A stretch of 64,000 nucleotides of DNA from Roseiarcus sp963836695 (GCA_963836695.1 CAWIKX010000003.1:1-64000); one strand, 5' to 3'. Shown: positions 1 through 8,509, counted from the first letter of the stretch. Notes: generated from the sequence alone by a model not told the origin. A program made the numbers and translations.

Positions 1-935
1 GGCATCGTCGGAGCCGGACAGGTCTGCGCCACCGCAGCTTATTCCATGATGATGCGCCGTGTCGGCTCGGAGATCGTGCTTGTCGATCGCAACGCGGATC
101 TGGCGGTTGCGCAGGCGCGCGACATCTGGACGCTACGCCTTTTGCCGACCGGTTCGGTTTTCTCGCGCGGGCGAGTTCGCCGATCTTGATGGCGCGCGTC
201 TGGTCGTGCTTGCTGCGGGGACTAACCAGAGGCCGGGGGAGAGCCGGCTGGATCTGCTGTCGCGCAACGCCTATCGAGACTGCTGCGGCTGGGTCGGCGG
301 CGGGCCGGCAATCTGATCCTTCTGGTGGCGACCAATCCCGTCGACGTGATGACCCAGATTGTCACGGCAATCGCGGGGCGGCGCGGTGTTGTGCCGGAAC
401 GCATAATCGGGTCGGGCACCATCCTGGACTCGGCGCGGTTCCGCACGCTGCTGGCAGCACATCTGGGCATCAGCCCAACATACATCGATGCGCGCAGTGC
501 TCGGCGAACATGGCGACAGCGAGGTGTTGCACTGGTCCCTCGCGGCGGCCGGCAACCTATCGGTGGCGGAAGTCGCCCGCCAGATGGGGAGGTATTTGAC
601 CCAGCCCGATCGAAGCCGCATTGACACCGGGGTGCGCCGCGCCGTACGTTACCACCACTCGAAGGAAAAGGTAAAACCCGGATCGGGTCTGAAATTGCCG
701 GTCTTGCCCGCATCGCGCAGGCTATTGAGGAGGACGAGCGGGCGTTGCTCGACCTGCTCCATGTTGACGCCGGAGTGTGAGGGCGTGCGGGATGTTGCCC
801 TTTCCCTGCCACGGGTGCTCGGCGCGGCTGGGGTCGTGAAGACCTTCACGCCAGATCTCGACACTGGCGAGCGCGCGGCGCCGTAAGCGTAGCGCCGAAG
901 GACTGAAGGAGGCGGCAGAAGGGGTGCGCTTGTAA
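1..935 (+). pseudogene. Decayed L-lactate/malate dehydrogenase (left end cut by the window)
   Basis: Family-typical blocks of an NAD-dependent lactate/malate dehydrogenase appear in order but in changing reading frames. The Rossmann start GIVGAGQV is at base 1. FADLDGARLVVLAAGTNQRPGE follows near 175-245, LILLVATNPVDVMTQ near 315-360, and the catalytic-loop region around VLGEHGDSE near 490-515. The tail, with LARIAQAIEEDERALLDLL near 700-760, LSLPRVLGAAGVV and SAEGLKEAAE, ends at a TAA at 933-935. At least four frameshifts separate these blocks, so no full-length enzyme can be made. The order and extent match the family's roughly 310 residues, so this is one gene decaying by small indels, not a set of domains. 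The true start lies left of the window. The identification as the LDH/MDH family is firm; lactate versus malate specificity is not resolved. Confidence 0.85.
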
Positions 936-1224
936 AATCGCGAGGTCAGCCGTTTTAGACGCATGAACACGTGCTCAATAGGCGCAAGTCGCAGATGAAA
1001 CTTAACACTATCGGCTAGACCTGCGACGAGCTCTTCGATCTGCGGACGCCGCGCCCGGAGCGTCCATGGCTCCAAGAGCGCACCGATCGATATGCCGCAA
1101 ATGCTCGCTGACTTTTGGTTCCTATCCCCCGCCGCTTGCATAGATCAAAACCAGTCCCCGGAGGGGCATGGCTGACTGGGCGGCAGGGGGACGGAGTGCA
1201 GCAGTACTCGGAAGATCGAGAAGC

Positions 1225-1458
1225 TTACCGGCGGTGGCCGAGGCCGACGCCGAGGATACCGGCTCTGCGGCGGAGAGCGCCAACCGTGCGCTTCATCACC
1301 TTCGAAACCTTGGTGACGGGCGTCCGGGCCTTCGAATGCGCCTTCAGCGTGCGCACGTCTTCTTTCGTCCATGGCTTGATGACACGACGTGCCGTCTTCG
1401 CCTTCACAGTCCTGGCGGACTTCGTGCCCTTAACAGTCTTATTCAAAGCTCTAGGCAT
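1225..1458 (-). CDS. Small basic SANT/Myb-like protein (77 aa)
   Basis: A 77-residue, lysine/arginine-rich protein. The N-terminal 28 residues are basic and low in complexity. They are followed by a compact helical segment starting PWTKEDVRTLKAHSKA (about residues 29-44) and ending RRRAGILGVGLGHRR. The pattern W-T-x-E-[DE]-x-x-x-L-[KR] plus 'V..AL.R..GA.R..A..LG' resembles the small SANT/Myb-like helix-turn-helix proteins often annotated as hypothetical in Rhizobiales. DNA binding is inferred from that resemblance and the charge. I chose the ATG at 1456-1458 because the open frame upstream has no family-like sequence. It lies between the LDH remnant and the exonuclease gene with no evident operon partner. 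Confidence 0.6.
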   Translation of the reverse strand: MPRALNKTVKGTKSARTVKAKTARRVIKPWTKEDVRTLKAHSKARTPVTKVSKVMKRTVGALRRRAGILGVGLGHRR

Positions 1459-1713
1459 TATTTCAGGTACTCCATTTGAACGCCGCGCAAATAGGTATGC
1501 GATGTGGCGGCAAAAAGGCCGGCTCTTTGACGTACTCAATTCCAAGTGACAATTGGTACGTGATAGTGCTGCCACCGGTCGAAGAGGAAATCCGTTGCCG
1601 CAAGGAGGAAATTGCGCGCTGGAGGGTGTAAGAAATTCGCGTCTGAGCTCGCGCTTTGTTGGCGGCCCGATTAGCGAAACGCGTACGAATTGGCGCTGCT
1701 TCGGAGGGCCGCG

Positions 1714-2364
1714 ATGTACATGCCGAATTTCCTCGACGGTTTCGACCGCCTCGTCGCCTTCGACGCGGAGACGACTGGCAAGCGTACCCCTGACGCCGAG
1801 TTCATTCGCAAGCAGCCTTTTGCCTGGAGAGCCCCTGGCATCATCATCGAAGTCGGTTTCGTGGAAATGCTGCGCGAAGGCGAGGGCTGGCGCAAGGGCG
1901 AGACGTGGAGCTCCAGGGTCAACCCGGATGGGCCGATCGACCCCGAGGCCATCAAGATCCACAGGATTCGGCCCGCCGATCTCAAGAACGCTCCACGGTT
2001 CCCGACGATCCTGCCGAAAGTGAAAGACTTCGTTGGAGAATCGCCGATCGTCGCCCACGCTTACAAGAACGAGCGAGATTTCCTCGACTATGAGTTCGCC
2101 CGGGCCAAGGTGATTCAGTGGGGCGAGAGCGCCTACGCTGAAGAGCGCTACATTTGCACGCAGGTCCTGTTCGCACAGCTTTTCCCTGGCGCCAGTAAGT
2201 CGCTTACCTCAATGTGCGATCGGCTGGTGCTCGACAGCAGCGAAAGAGACGACCGGCACGGCGCATTGCTTGACGCCGACATGACTGCCGATGCGCTCAT
2301 ACTGATGGAGCACCAACTCAAGCACGGTGAGACCGGCGCGCCGAGATCATGGACCTTGACCTGA
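1714..2364 (+). CDS. DnaQ-like 3'-5' exonuclease
   Basis: A 216-residue protein of the DEDD exonuclease superfamily (DNA polymerase III epsilon/RNase T type). The Exo I motif FDAETTG is at residues 16-22 with the metal-binding Asp17 and Glu19. The Exo II region IVAHAYKNERDFLDYE lies near residue 110. The Exo III region RHGALLDADMTADAL is near residue 185, with the general-base His and the last metal Asp. This is the catalytic domain alone; there is no polymerase- or GIY-YIG-type extension. ATG 1714 is preferred over the in-frame ATG at 1690 because a GGAGG lies 6 nt upstream. The RecD2-like helicase gene follows after 84 nt on the same strand, which hints at shared DNA processing. It is not the chromosomal dnaQ by context, so no symbol is given. 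Confidence 0.85.
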   Translation: MYMPNFLDGFDRLVAFDAETTGKRTPDAEFIRKQPFAWRAPGIIIEVGFVEMLREGEGWRKGETWSSRVNPDGPIDPEAIKIHRIRPADLKNAPRFPTILPKVKDFVGESPIVAHAYKNERDFLDYEFARAKVIQWGESAYAEERYICTQVLFAQLFPGASKSLTSMCDRLVLDSSERDDRHGALLDADMTADALILMEHQLKHGETGAPRSWTLT

Positions 2365-2448
2365 TAGCCGTGACGGCATCCTCAACAAGCGCCATTCAGC
2401 CAACGCGGCCCAGATCGGGCGGTAGACCACCTGCGCGGCATCCGCGGA

Positions 2449-4704
2449 GTGGCGCGCGAAGAGAGAACAGGCGATCCTAGCGCCCTCATGAAGCCACCGC
2501 CGGAATCATCGACTCAGGAAGTGCTCGCCGGCCTCGTCGAGCGGGTCACCTTCCACAACGCCGAGAACGGCTTCTGCGTTCTCAGGGCGAAGGCGCGCGG
2601 CCATCGCGATCTGGTGACCGTCGTCGGCCATGCCGCCATCATCTCCGCCGGCGAGTGGATCACCGCATCAGGCGAATGGATCAATGATCGCGCCCACGGT
2701 CAGCAGTTCAAGGCGCGGTTTCTCAAGACCTCGGCGCCGAGTTCGATCGACGGGATCGAGAAATATCTGGGCTCCGGGATGATCCGGGGCATCGGGCCGG
2801 TCTACGCCAAGAAGATGGTCAAGGCCTTCGGGGAGAAGGTCTTCGACATCATCGAGGCCGAGCCCGATCGGCTTCGCGAGGTCACGGGCATCGGCGCGGT
2901 TCGGGCCAAGCGGATCACGGACGCCTGGGCCGAGCAGAAGATCGTCCGGGAGATCATGGTCTTCCTGCACAGCAATGGGGTCGGAACCGCCCGGGCGGTT
3001 CGCATCTTCAAGACCTACGGCGCGGACGCCGTGCAGGTCATGACCGAGAACCCCTATCGGCTTGCCCGGGATATCCGAGGCATTGGCTTCAAGAGCGCCG
3101 ACGCGATCGCAATGAAGCTCGGCATCGAAAAGACCGCCATGATCCGACTGCGCGCCGGGATATCCTACGCGCTGACCGAGGCGATGGACGAGGGTCATTG
3201 CGGACTGCCGACGGATCAATTGATCCCGCTCGCCGAGGAACTGCTCGAAGCGCCAAGGGAGTTGATCCTGACTGCCCTCGAGCTCGAACGATCCGAGGGC
3301 GCCGTGATCGCCGACAAGGTCGGCGACACCGCCTGCATTTTCCTGGCGGGCCTCTACAGGGCGGAGCAAGCGATCGCCGATCGGCTGATCCGCATCGTGA
3401 ACGGCAGGCTGCCCTGGCCATGGATTGACGAAGAGAAGGCCCTGCCCTGGGTCGAAAAGCGCAGCGGTCTGCAGCTTGCCGACAGTCAGAGGGCGGCGAT
3501 CCGCCTGGCGCTGATGGCGAAGGCGCTGGTGATCACCGGCGGGCCGGGTGTCGGCAAGACGACGATCGTCAATTCGATCCTCAAGATTCTCGCGGCCAAA
3601 GGCGTGCGATTGTTGCTCTGCGCCCCGACTGGCCGCGCGGCCAAGCGCATGACCGAAGCGACGGGCGTCGAGGCCAAGACGATCCACCGGCTCCTGGAGG
3701 TCGATCCCAAGAGCGGCGGGTTCAAACGCAACGCTGACAATCCCCTCGATTGCGATCTGCTCGTGGTCGACGAGGCCTCGATGGTCGACGTCATGCTGAT
3801 GCAGGCGCTCGTGAAAGCGATCCCGGACGACGCGGCGCTGCTGATCGTCGGCGATATCGACCAACTGCCCTCCGTCGGACCTGGGCAGGTGCTGGCCGAC
3901 ATCATCGGCTCGGGCGCTGTGCCCGTGGTGCGACTGACCGAGGTGTTCCGGCAAGCCGCCGCGAGCCGGATCATCATCAACGCCCATCGCATCAATCAGG
4001 GCGCGATGCCCGATCTCAGCGCGCCTGCCGGCGACAGCGACTTCTACTTCGTTCCTGCCGAGGATCCCGAGACCGCCGTTCAACGCATCGTGGAGTTGGT
4101 GAAGACCCGCATCCCCAAACGTTTCGGCTTGAACTCCATCCGCGATATCCAGGTGCTCTGCCCGATGAACCGCGGCGGCGTTGGCGCGCGTTCGCTCAAC
4201 ATCGAATTGCAGGCGGCGTTGAACCCCGCCGGCGAACGCAAGGTCGAGCGTTTCGGCTGGACCTTTGCGCCCGGCGACAAGGTCATGCAGATCGAGAATG
4301 ACTACGACAAGGAAGTCTACAACGGCGACATCGGCTACATCGACGACGTCGATCCCGAGGCGGGCGAACTCGTGGCGAGCTTCGACGGGCGGTCGGTGAC
4401 CTACGGCTTCGGCGAACTTGACACGTTGGTTCCCGCCTATGCCGCCACCATCCACAAGAGCCAGGGCTCCGAATATCCCGCCGTGGTCATCCCGGTCCTG
4501 ACCCAGCACTACGCCATGCTGCAGCGAAATCTCCTCTACACCGGCGTGACGCGTGGCAAGAGGCTTGTGGTTCTCGTCGGCCAGAAGAAGGCCATCGCGA
4601 TCGCGGTTCGCAACGTTTCGGGGCGGCGACGCTGGTCGAAGCTTGACGAGTGGCTTCGACTTAGCGCGCCCTCTCGATCGTCGAATTCATTGAAGGTTGA
4701 TTGA
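2449..4704 (+). CDS. recD2: RecD2-family ATP-dependent helicase/exonuclease V-like protein
   Basis: A 751-residue superfamily 1B helicase. The N-terminal OB-like region is followed by helix-hairpin-helix repeats (GMIRGIGPVYAKKMV near 110 and VTGIGAVRAKRI near 148), typical of RecD2. Walker A ITGGPGVGKTT is near residue 363 and Walker B LLVVDEASMVD near 442. Motif GDIDQLPSVGPGQVL is near 470. The C-terminal UvrD-type domain has YAATIHKSQGSEYPAVVIPV near 665. Length fits RecD2 (about 700-750). No RecB/RecC partners are in the window, as expected for RecD2. The GTG at 2449 gives the longest frame; an ATG at 2488 is an alternative and neither has a clear ribosome site. Known relatives are 5'-3' DNA helicases involved in repair; a role tied to the local island is inference. 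Confidence 0.88.
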   Translation: MAREERTGDPSALMKPPPESSTQEVLAGLVERVTFHNAENGFCVLRAKARGHRDLVTVVGHAAIISAGEWITASGEWINDRAHGQQFKARFLKTSAPSSIDGIEKYLGSGMIRGIGPVYAKKMVKAFGEKVFDIIEAEPDRLREVTGIGAVRAKRITDAWAEQKIVREIMVFLHSNGVGTARAVRIFKTYGADAVQVMTENPYRLARDIRGIGFKSADAIAMKLGIEKTAMIRLRAGISYALTEAMDEGHCGLPTDQLIPLAEELLEAPRELILTALELERSEGAVIADKVGDTACIFLAGLYRAEQAIADRLIRIVNGRLPWPWIDEEKALPWVEKRSGLQLADSQRAAIRLALMAKALVITGGPGVGKTTIVNSILKILAAKGVRLLLCAPTGRAAKRMTEATGVEAKTIHRLLEVDPKSGGFKRNADNPLDCDLLVVDEASMVDVMLMQALVKAIPDDAALLIVGDIDQLPSVGPGQVLADIIGSGAVPVVRLTEVFRQAAASRIIINAHRINQGAMPDLSAPAGDSDFYFVPAEDPETAVQRIVELVKTRIPKRFGLNSIRDIQVLCPMNRGGVGARSLNIELQAALNPAGERKVERFGWTFAPGDKVMQIENDYDKEVYNGDIGYIDDVDPEAGELVASFDGRSVTYGFGELDTLVPAYAATIHKSQGSEYPAVVIPVLTQHYAMLQRNLLYTGVTRGKRLVVLVGQKKAIAIAVRNVSGRRRWSKLDEWLRLSAPSRSSNSLKVD

Positions 4705-4759
4705 AGGGCGGTGAGAACAAAATTCGTTCAACCACCAGAAGTTCGTCGCCGGCTTGGCC

Positions 4760-5029
4760 CTACGCCGCTTTTGCTTGCGACGAGTTGGCGCTCTCCATGG
4801 CTCTGAGATACAGATCGAGCAGGGAGTCCTGTTCGTCGCGCTCGTCCTTGTCCTGCTTGCGTAGGCGCAAGATTTCCTTGAGGACTTTCACGTCGAAGCC
4901 CTCGCCCTTGGCCTCTGCGAAGACTTCCTTCTTGCCCTCATTCAGCGCCTTGATCTCTTCGTCGATGTGTTCAACGCGCTCGATAAACGAGCAAATGCGA
5001 TCGCCCGGGATTCCTGCCGTGTTGGTCAT
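4760..5029 (-). CDS. gapR: GapR-family (DUF2312) nucleoid-associated protein
   Basis: An 89-residue DUF2312 protein. It has the family's long helices: ICSFIERVEHIDEEIKALNE, then KKEVFAEAKGEGFDVKVLKE, then ILRLRKQDKDERDEQDSLLD. GapR of Caulobacter binds overtwisted AT-rich DNA ahead of replication and transcription machinery as a dimer/tetramer. ATG 5029 was chosen because GGGAG sits 8 nt upstream; the ORF could extend eight codons further without a site. It is convergent with the helicase gene and 55 nt from it. Alphaproteobacteria often carry extra copies on mobile elements, so this may be an accessory paralog, which fits the island-like surroundings. The family call is firm; which paralog it is is not. 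Confidence 0.9.
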   Translation of the reverse strand: MTNTAGIPGDRICSFIERVEHIDEEIKALNEGKKEVFAEAKGEGFDVKVLKEILRLRKQDKDERDEQDSLLDLYLRAMESANSSQAKAA

Positions 5030-5238
5030 GCGTGCTCCCTCTCCAAGAGACACACACGTATTCGGCGAAAGTAACCGAGGGGTTAACCCACAAGCGTCAT
5101 GACATGACTTCCACGCTATGCGATACAGCCCGCCCTTTCGATTCTCGAGGAAGCCTGAATGAACCCGTCCGATGGCGATTTGGTTCGGCTGTTCAGAGTT
5201 TGGAGACGTTCACGACTGAAAGCTAAATCCAAGCAGGA

Positions 5239-5667
5239 ATGAACCGGTCAGACGTGAGAACGATTTTGGAGACGTCCCTTTATCGGCCGGTCAAGGTCTT
5301 CCTCGAAGGGCTCGGCTTTGTCGTCAAGGGCGAGGTTCGAGACTGCGATCTGGTCGCGTTGAAGGGAGACAATCTCCCTGTCGTCGTGATCTGCGAACTC
5401 AAGCTGACCTTCAATCTCGAGCTCATCTTGCAAGGGGTCGACCGGGCGACCGCTAGCGACGAAGTTTGGCTGGCCGCTCGCCTCTCGTCGCGCGGGAGGG
5501 GGCGTGAGAGCGACGCCAGGTTTCGCAACCTTTGTAGAATGCTCGGTTTCGGGTTGCTCGGGGTACTGCCGAATGGCCAGGTTGAGATCCTGGTGAGTTC
5601 GTCTGCACCGATGCCGCGGAAAAACATCCTCAGATTGCCCGAAAGCCAAGGCCACCAGCGTCTATGA
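5239..5667 (+). CDS. DUF2161 nuclease-like protein, C-terminally short
   Basis: A 142-residue protein matching the N-terminal domain of DUF2161 (PD-(D/E)XK-like) proteins. It has SLYRPVKVFLEGLGF, VKGEVRDCDLVAL and VVVICELKLTFNLELILQGV, then a DEVWLAARLSSRGRGRE segment and MLGFGLLGVLP. The E...CDLVA...ELKL spacing carries the putative nuclease acidic and lysine residues. Known members are roughly 220 residues and continue into a second helical domain that is missing here; the frame stops at 5667. Either this is a short variant or the 3' part was lost. No enzymatic function has been shown for the family as far as I know, so nuclease activity is a fold-level inference. Confidence 0.7.
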   Translation: MNRSDVRTILETSLYRPVKVFLEGLGFVVKGEVRDCDLVALKGDNLPVVVICELKLTFNLELILQGVDRATASDEVWLAARLSSRGRGRESDARFRNLCRMLGFGLLGVLPNGQVEILVSSSAPMPRKNILRLPESQGHQRL

Positions 5668-5738
5668 TCGCTGCAAGGCCGTGTACGGAAAAGACAGCCG
5701 CTGCAGCTCGTCGATAGCCTATGACGACAGGGAATGCG

Positions 5739-5927
5739 ATGACGAAGGAGGAACTCGATGACGGCGGTCTCAAGCGGCGGCGACGCGCCAGCGAAAGGCC
5801 GCGCATGACGCCGCGCAACATCTCCATCATCACCGGCGTGGCCATGCTCGCCATGCAGGCCGCCTTCCTCATCGTCCTGCAACTTCATCCTTCACTAGCT
5901 GGGCGCATGACAACGCACGAAGCCTGA
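5739..5927 (+). CDS. Small single-pass membrane protein
   Basis: A predicted 62-residue protein. It has a charged N-terminus (KEELDDGGLKRRRRASERPR), one hydrophobic segment of about 20 residues (ISIITGVAMLAMQAAFLIVL) and a short polar tail. The positive cluster before the membrane segment predicts an N-in orientation. AGGGA lies just upstream of ATG 5739. It precedes another small gene by 17 nt, so the two may be cotranscribed. I do not recognise a family, and a random short ORF cannot be excluded. Confidence 0.45.
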   Translation: MTKEELDDGGLKRRRRASERPRMTPRNISIITGVAMLAMQAAFLIVLQLHPSLAGRMTTHEA

Positions 5928-5944
5928 AGCTAGAGGAAAGACCT

Positions 5945-6205
5945 ATGGTGGACGAGAGACCACGATTAACCGCATCGGAAATCGAGGAGGAACTGCTCGC
6001 CGAGTTGCAGAAGTTGCCCACGCTGCATGATACTCAATCCGTAATGATTCGCCCCTACAGCGGCCCGAAGAGTTGGACATGGGAGCTGGACAGAATCGAA
6101 CCGGAAGTGGGACCTGAGCAGAGCAAGTTCGCCGACGTGACGCATGTCGTCGCTCTGTTGCAGCAACAATACGATCTCGATCTGAGTCCGCCGCCGCCAG
6201 CCTGA
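5945..6205 (+). CDS. Hypothetical protein (86 aa)
   Basis: An 86-residue acidic protein with no recognised domain. It starts MVDERPRLTASEIEEELLAEL, a helical acidic stretch, continues with SWTWELDRIEPEV and ends in a proline run. AGGAAAG is 6 nt upstream of the ATG, a convincing ribosome site, and the gene sits in a run of small plus-strand ORFs (5739-6836). The central W-x-W-E-L and the helical C-terminal HVVALLQQQYDLDL suggest a folded domain. Function unknown. Confidence 0.55.
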   Translation: MVDERPRLTASEIEEELLAELQKLPTLHDTQSVMIRPYSGPKSWTWELDRIEPEVGPEQSKFADVTHVVALLQQQYDLDLSPPPPA

Positions 6206-6267
6206 GGATGACAAAGCGGCGAAGCGAAGCGCACGTCGAAAACCAACGAAACCAGCAGGAGGAAACA

Positions 6268-6519
6268 ATGCAGCCAATGACGCTCGCAAATATGCGCGAA
6301 AACGGCGTGCGCTCCGTCATCGCATCGTGCGCCAATTGCGGCCGCGCCGCCGACGTCAACGTCGATCTGCTGCCGGAGACCCTGACAGTCCCAGAGACCG
6401 GCAAACGCCTGCGCTGCAGCCAATGCGGCGGCAAGACCATCTCAACCCGCCCCGCTTGGCATACGAGCCCACGGCAGGGCGTTCCAGACTATCGGCGCGA
6501 ACGGCCGCCGATCTCCTAG
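6268..6519 (+). CDS. Small zinc-ribbon protein (83 aa)
   Basis: An 83-residue protein with two CxxC pairs, CANC at residues 21-24 and CSQC at 50-53, spaced as a zinc ribbon. The start MTLANMRENGVRS followed by 'CxxC' is a recurring pattern of small rhizobial proteins of unknown function. ATG 6268 is chosen over the upstream ATG at 6208 because AGGAGG lies 6 nt before it. It lies in the series of small accessory genes, and no operon partner suggests a pathway. A nucleic-acid or protein-binding role is inferred only from the fold. Confidence 0.65.
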   Translation: MQPMTLANMRENGVRSVIASCANCGRAADVNVDLLPETLTVPETGKRLRCSQCGGKTISTRPAWHTSPRQGVPDYRRERPPIS

Positions 6520-6602
6520 GCCAGCGACGGCCATAGGACAGCATCGAGCCGTCCTGACGGCTTCCTCAGCCACTGTCTCCCGCCAGCCGGGGGAGGAGAG
6601 AT

Positions 6603-6836
6603 GTGAAGAGCCGTGAGGAACAGCTGACCTGGGCAAAGCAGCGCGCGCTCATCTGCGTGGATATGGGCAGGTTCTCGGACGCTGTGGCGGGCTTGCGCGC
6701 CGACCTCGATGAGAACCCCCTGACCAAAGATGTCATGTCCAGCGAGCACGCAATGCGCGGATACAGAGCGGCGATAGACGCGGCCCTCGGCCGAGGTTCG
6801 CAAGCGCTGACCGAGTGGATCGAGGGCTTCGGGTAA
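6603..6836 (+). CDS. Conserved small hypothetical protein (77 aa)
   Basis: A 77-residue, mostly helical protein beginning SREEQLTWAKQRALICVDMG and ending LTEWIEGFG. The pattern 'SREEQL.W.KQRAL......G....A......D' recurs in small uncharacterised proteins of Rhizobiales accessory regions. It starts with GTG 6603; a GGAGGAG stretch just upstream supports this start. No catalytic motif or membrane segment is seen. It is the last apparent gene before the tRNA fragment at 7571. Confidence 0.6.
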   Translation: MKSREEQLTWAKQRALICVDMGRFSDAVAGLRADLDENPLTKDVMSSEHAMRGYRAAIDAALGRGSQALTEWIEGFG

Positions 6837-7570
6837 CGCATCGTACGAGGCTCTCACCCCTCAGCCGCGATCCGAATAATCACGTCGCTGTCAGCTCTCC
6901 CCCGGCCCGCGACGCGGCTTGCAATCTCGCGCGAGCGCCGTCTGCCGCCCGCTCCTCCTTCCGTGGGGGTTGGGAACAAAGAACGGGCGGCAAGGACGCG
7001 CGGCTGGCTTGCGGCGGCATAGTCTCCCCCGCGCGCCCTGCGTCATCGCTGCGTAACTCCCACGCAATCTCATGACGACGCCATCGGATATGCGCCGCGA
7101 CCAGCGGCCTCGCTTGCTCTTTAAGCCAATCTTCTGCGCTTTCGGGCCTTCCTCGGCCCTCTCCCCATTTGTGAGGACTAGCGTGGTCATGCCGCTCGCG
7201 CGATAGTTGCGCCAAGCGCGCTTGCCCCGCGCCTGCCTCCCAAGGCGCGGGGCTACATATCCTCGGAGAACTCGCGACCGGGATCACGCCCCCGGCCCTG
7301 AGAAGCTCGATTGCGTTGTCGCGGCCGAGTCGGGACCGGCGGCTAGGGCGGTTGGCCAAATGCGACGACGAGGCCTCAGCGGGGCCTGTAGGGTCTACTA
7401 GCGCATTCCTGTTGTGGTTACCGAAGGTGTCATTGACGAGGTGAGGTCCGGAGCGCGGCGTTGGCTTTGTCCGGTCAATGTCCGGTTCCATCAAAACGCC
7501 GCCTTTCGATTGTATATACCAAGCTTTTGAGATTATTTGGTATTTTATGGCACAACGCAGCGGCTTGCCG
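6837..7570. other. Gene-poor intergenic stretch next to the tRNA fragment
   Basis: About 730 bases with no ORF of recognisable family. The long open frames here (for example on the minus strand across 6880-7644) have the composition of noncoding GC-rich DNA and cross the tRNA fragment. The last 80 bases (about 7500-7555) are strikingly AT-rich compared with their surroundings. No integrase fragment was recognised. Confidence 0.6.
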
Positions 7571-7619
7571 AGGTTTCCTAAACCTGGGGTCAGAGGTTCA
7601 AGTCCTCTCCGGGACGCCA
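7571..7619 (+). other. 3' half of tRNA-Arg(CCU): putative attachment site
   Basis: These 49 nt match the 3' part of an alphaproteobacterial tRNA-Arg(CCU). They hold an anticodon loop TTCCTAA with 4-6 bp stem AGGT/ACCT, a T-arm AGAGG-TTCAAGT-CCTCT, the acceptor strand CCGGGAC, a discriminator G and an encoded CCA at 7617-7619. The bases before 7565 show neither the matching GTCCCGG acceptor strand nor a D-arm, so the gene is not intact. Such 3' tRNA copies are the usual scar at the distal end of elements inserted by tyrosine recombinases. On that reading the element extends left, with an intact tRNA-Arg at its other end outside the window. Confidence 0.7.
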
Positions 7620-7684
7620 AAACAGAGAAGCTTAGCATAAGCACTCACGCGGCCTTCTGGTCGGAGGTATGCCGACAACAAGGT

Positions 7685-8509
7685 TCACCCGACTGAGAGC
7701 CGCTCCATCGGCGGCATGTCGAGCCTCACCGCCACGCCCTTGAGTTCCAGAGACGCCGGCGGGTACAAGCGCATCACCAGCGGATCATGGCCCGGCACGA
7801 TGTGGTCCGGGCTTGGCGCGATGGCTCTCAGCCGCTCGTAGCCCTCAAGCGTGTCGCCGACATGGAAGGTCGTGGTGAATGGCCGTCCACTTTCCATGTG
7901 CTCGTAATAGTGCGTCACGTCCGACGCTAGCACGAGCCAACCTCGCTCGGTGTGGACGCTGACAAACTGTAATCCCGCGGAGTGCCCGCCTGCCAGATGG
8001 AGCCGCAGGCCAGGCGCGAGTTCCGTATCGCCGTTGTGAAAGACAACTCGGCCCTTGTAGTTTAGCCGGACCATCCCGACCACATCCTCGACCTCGAACG
8101 CGTGCGACAGGAATTGGTGCCGCATGTACTTTCCGGTCGCGAAAGCAAGCTCCGTCTCCTGAAGATGAAAGCGCGCCTTGGGAAACCGATCGAAGTTGCC
8201 CACGTGATCGTAGTGAAGATGGGTGATGATGACATCCTCGACGTCCGCGGCGCTGACGCCGAGGAGCTCGAGCGCATCGACTGGATTGCGCAAATAGGTA
8301 CGCTTGCGCTGGGCGGAGACTTCTTCGGTGAAGCCGCAGTCGATGACGAAGCGGCGCTCGTCGCTGACCGCAAGCCAACAGAAGTAATCCATGGGCATCG
8401 GCCCGTCATGCGGGTCGCCGCCGACGAAATTATCCTGCCGGCGTCCCTCGCGGGTCGCGTAGCGCAGCGCGAAGACCTTATAGCGCGGAAGCCCCTTGTC
8501 GTCGGTCAT
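7685..8509 (-). CDS. MBL-fold hydrolase, N-acyl-homoserine-lactonase-like
   Basis: A 274-residue metallo-beta-lactamase-fold protein of the AttM/AiiB-like lactonase group. The dinuclear zinc motif THLHYDH is near residue 105. Further ligands lie in LAGGHSAG (about 185), LASDVTHYYEHM (about 205) and VPGHDP (about 250). There is no signal peptide, so it is probably cytoplasmic. It is the last gene of a minus-strand series behind the PrpD-family gene (56 nt gap). In this catabolic setting it more likely opens a pathway lactone than a quorum signal; both are inference. Strain-level quorum quenching would need enzyme assays. Confidence 0.82.
   Translation of the reverse strand: MTDDKGLPRYKVFALRYATREGRRQDNFVGGDPHDGPMPMDYFCWLAVSDERRFVIDCGFTEEVSAQRKRTYLRNPVDALELLGVSAADVEDVIITHLHYDHVGNFDRFPKARFHLQETELAFATGKYMRHQFLSHAFEVEDVVGMVRLNYKGRVVFHNGDTELAPGLRLHLAGGHSAGLQFVSVHTERGWLVLASDVTHYYEHMESGRPFTTTFHVGDTLEGYERLRAIAPSPDHIVPGHDPLVMRLYPPASLELKGVAVRLDMPPMERLSVG

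Noticed and set aside
722..1141. Minus-strand segment ALLEPWTLRARRPQIEELVA, faintly like a cytochrome P450 or transposase piece
   Set aside because: Only about 30 residues, overlaps the LDH remnant, and the resemblance is too weak to name.
2668..4509. 613-codon open frame antisense to the RecD2-like gene
   Set aside because: It mirrors the coding frame of a GC-rich gene, has a His/Asp/Gly-rich composition and matches no family.
6880..7644. 254-codon minus-strand open frame in the island end
   Set aside because: It crosses the tRNA-Arg fragment and an AT-rich tract; the sequence looks noncoding.
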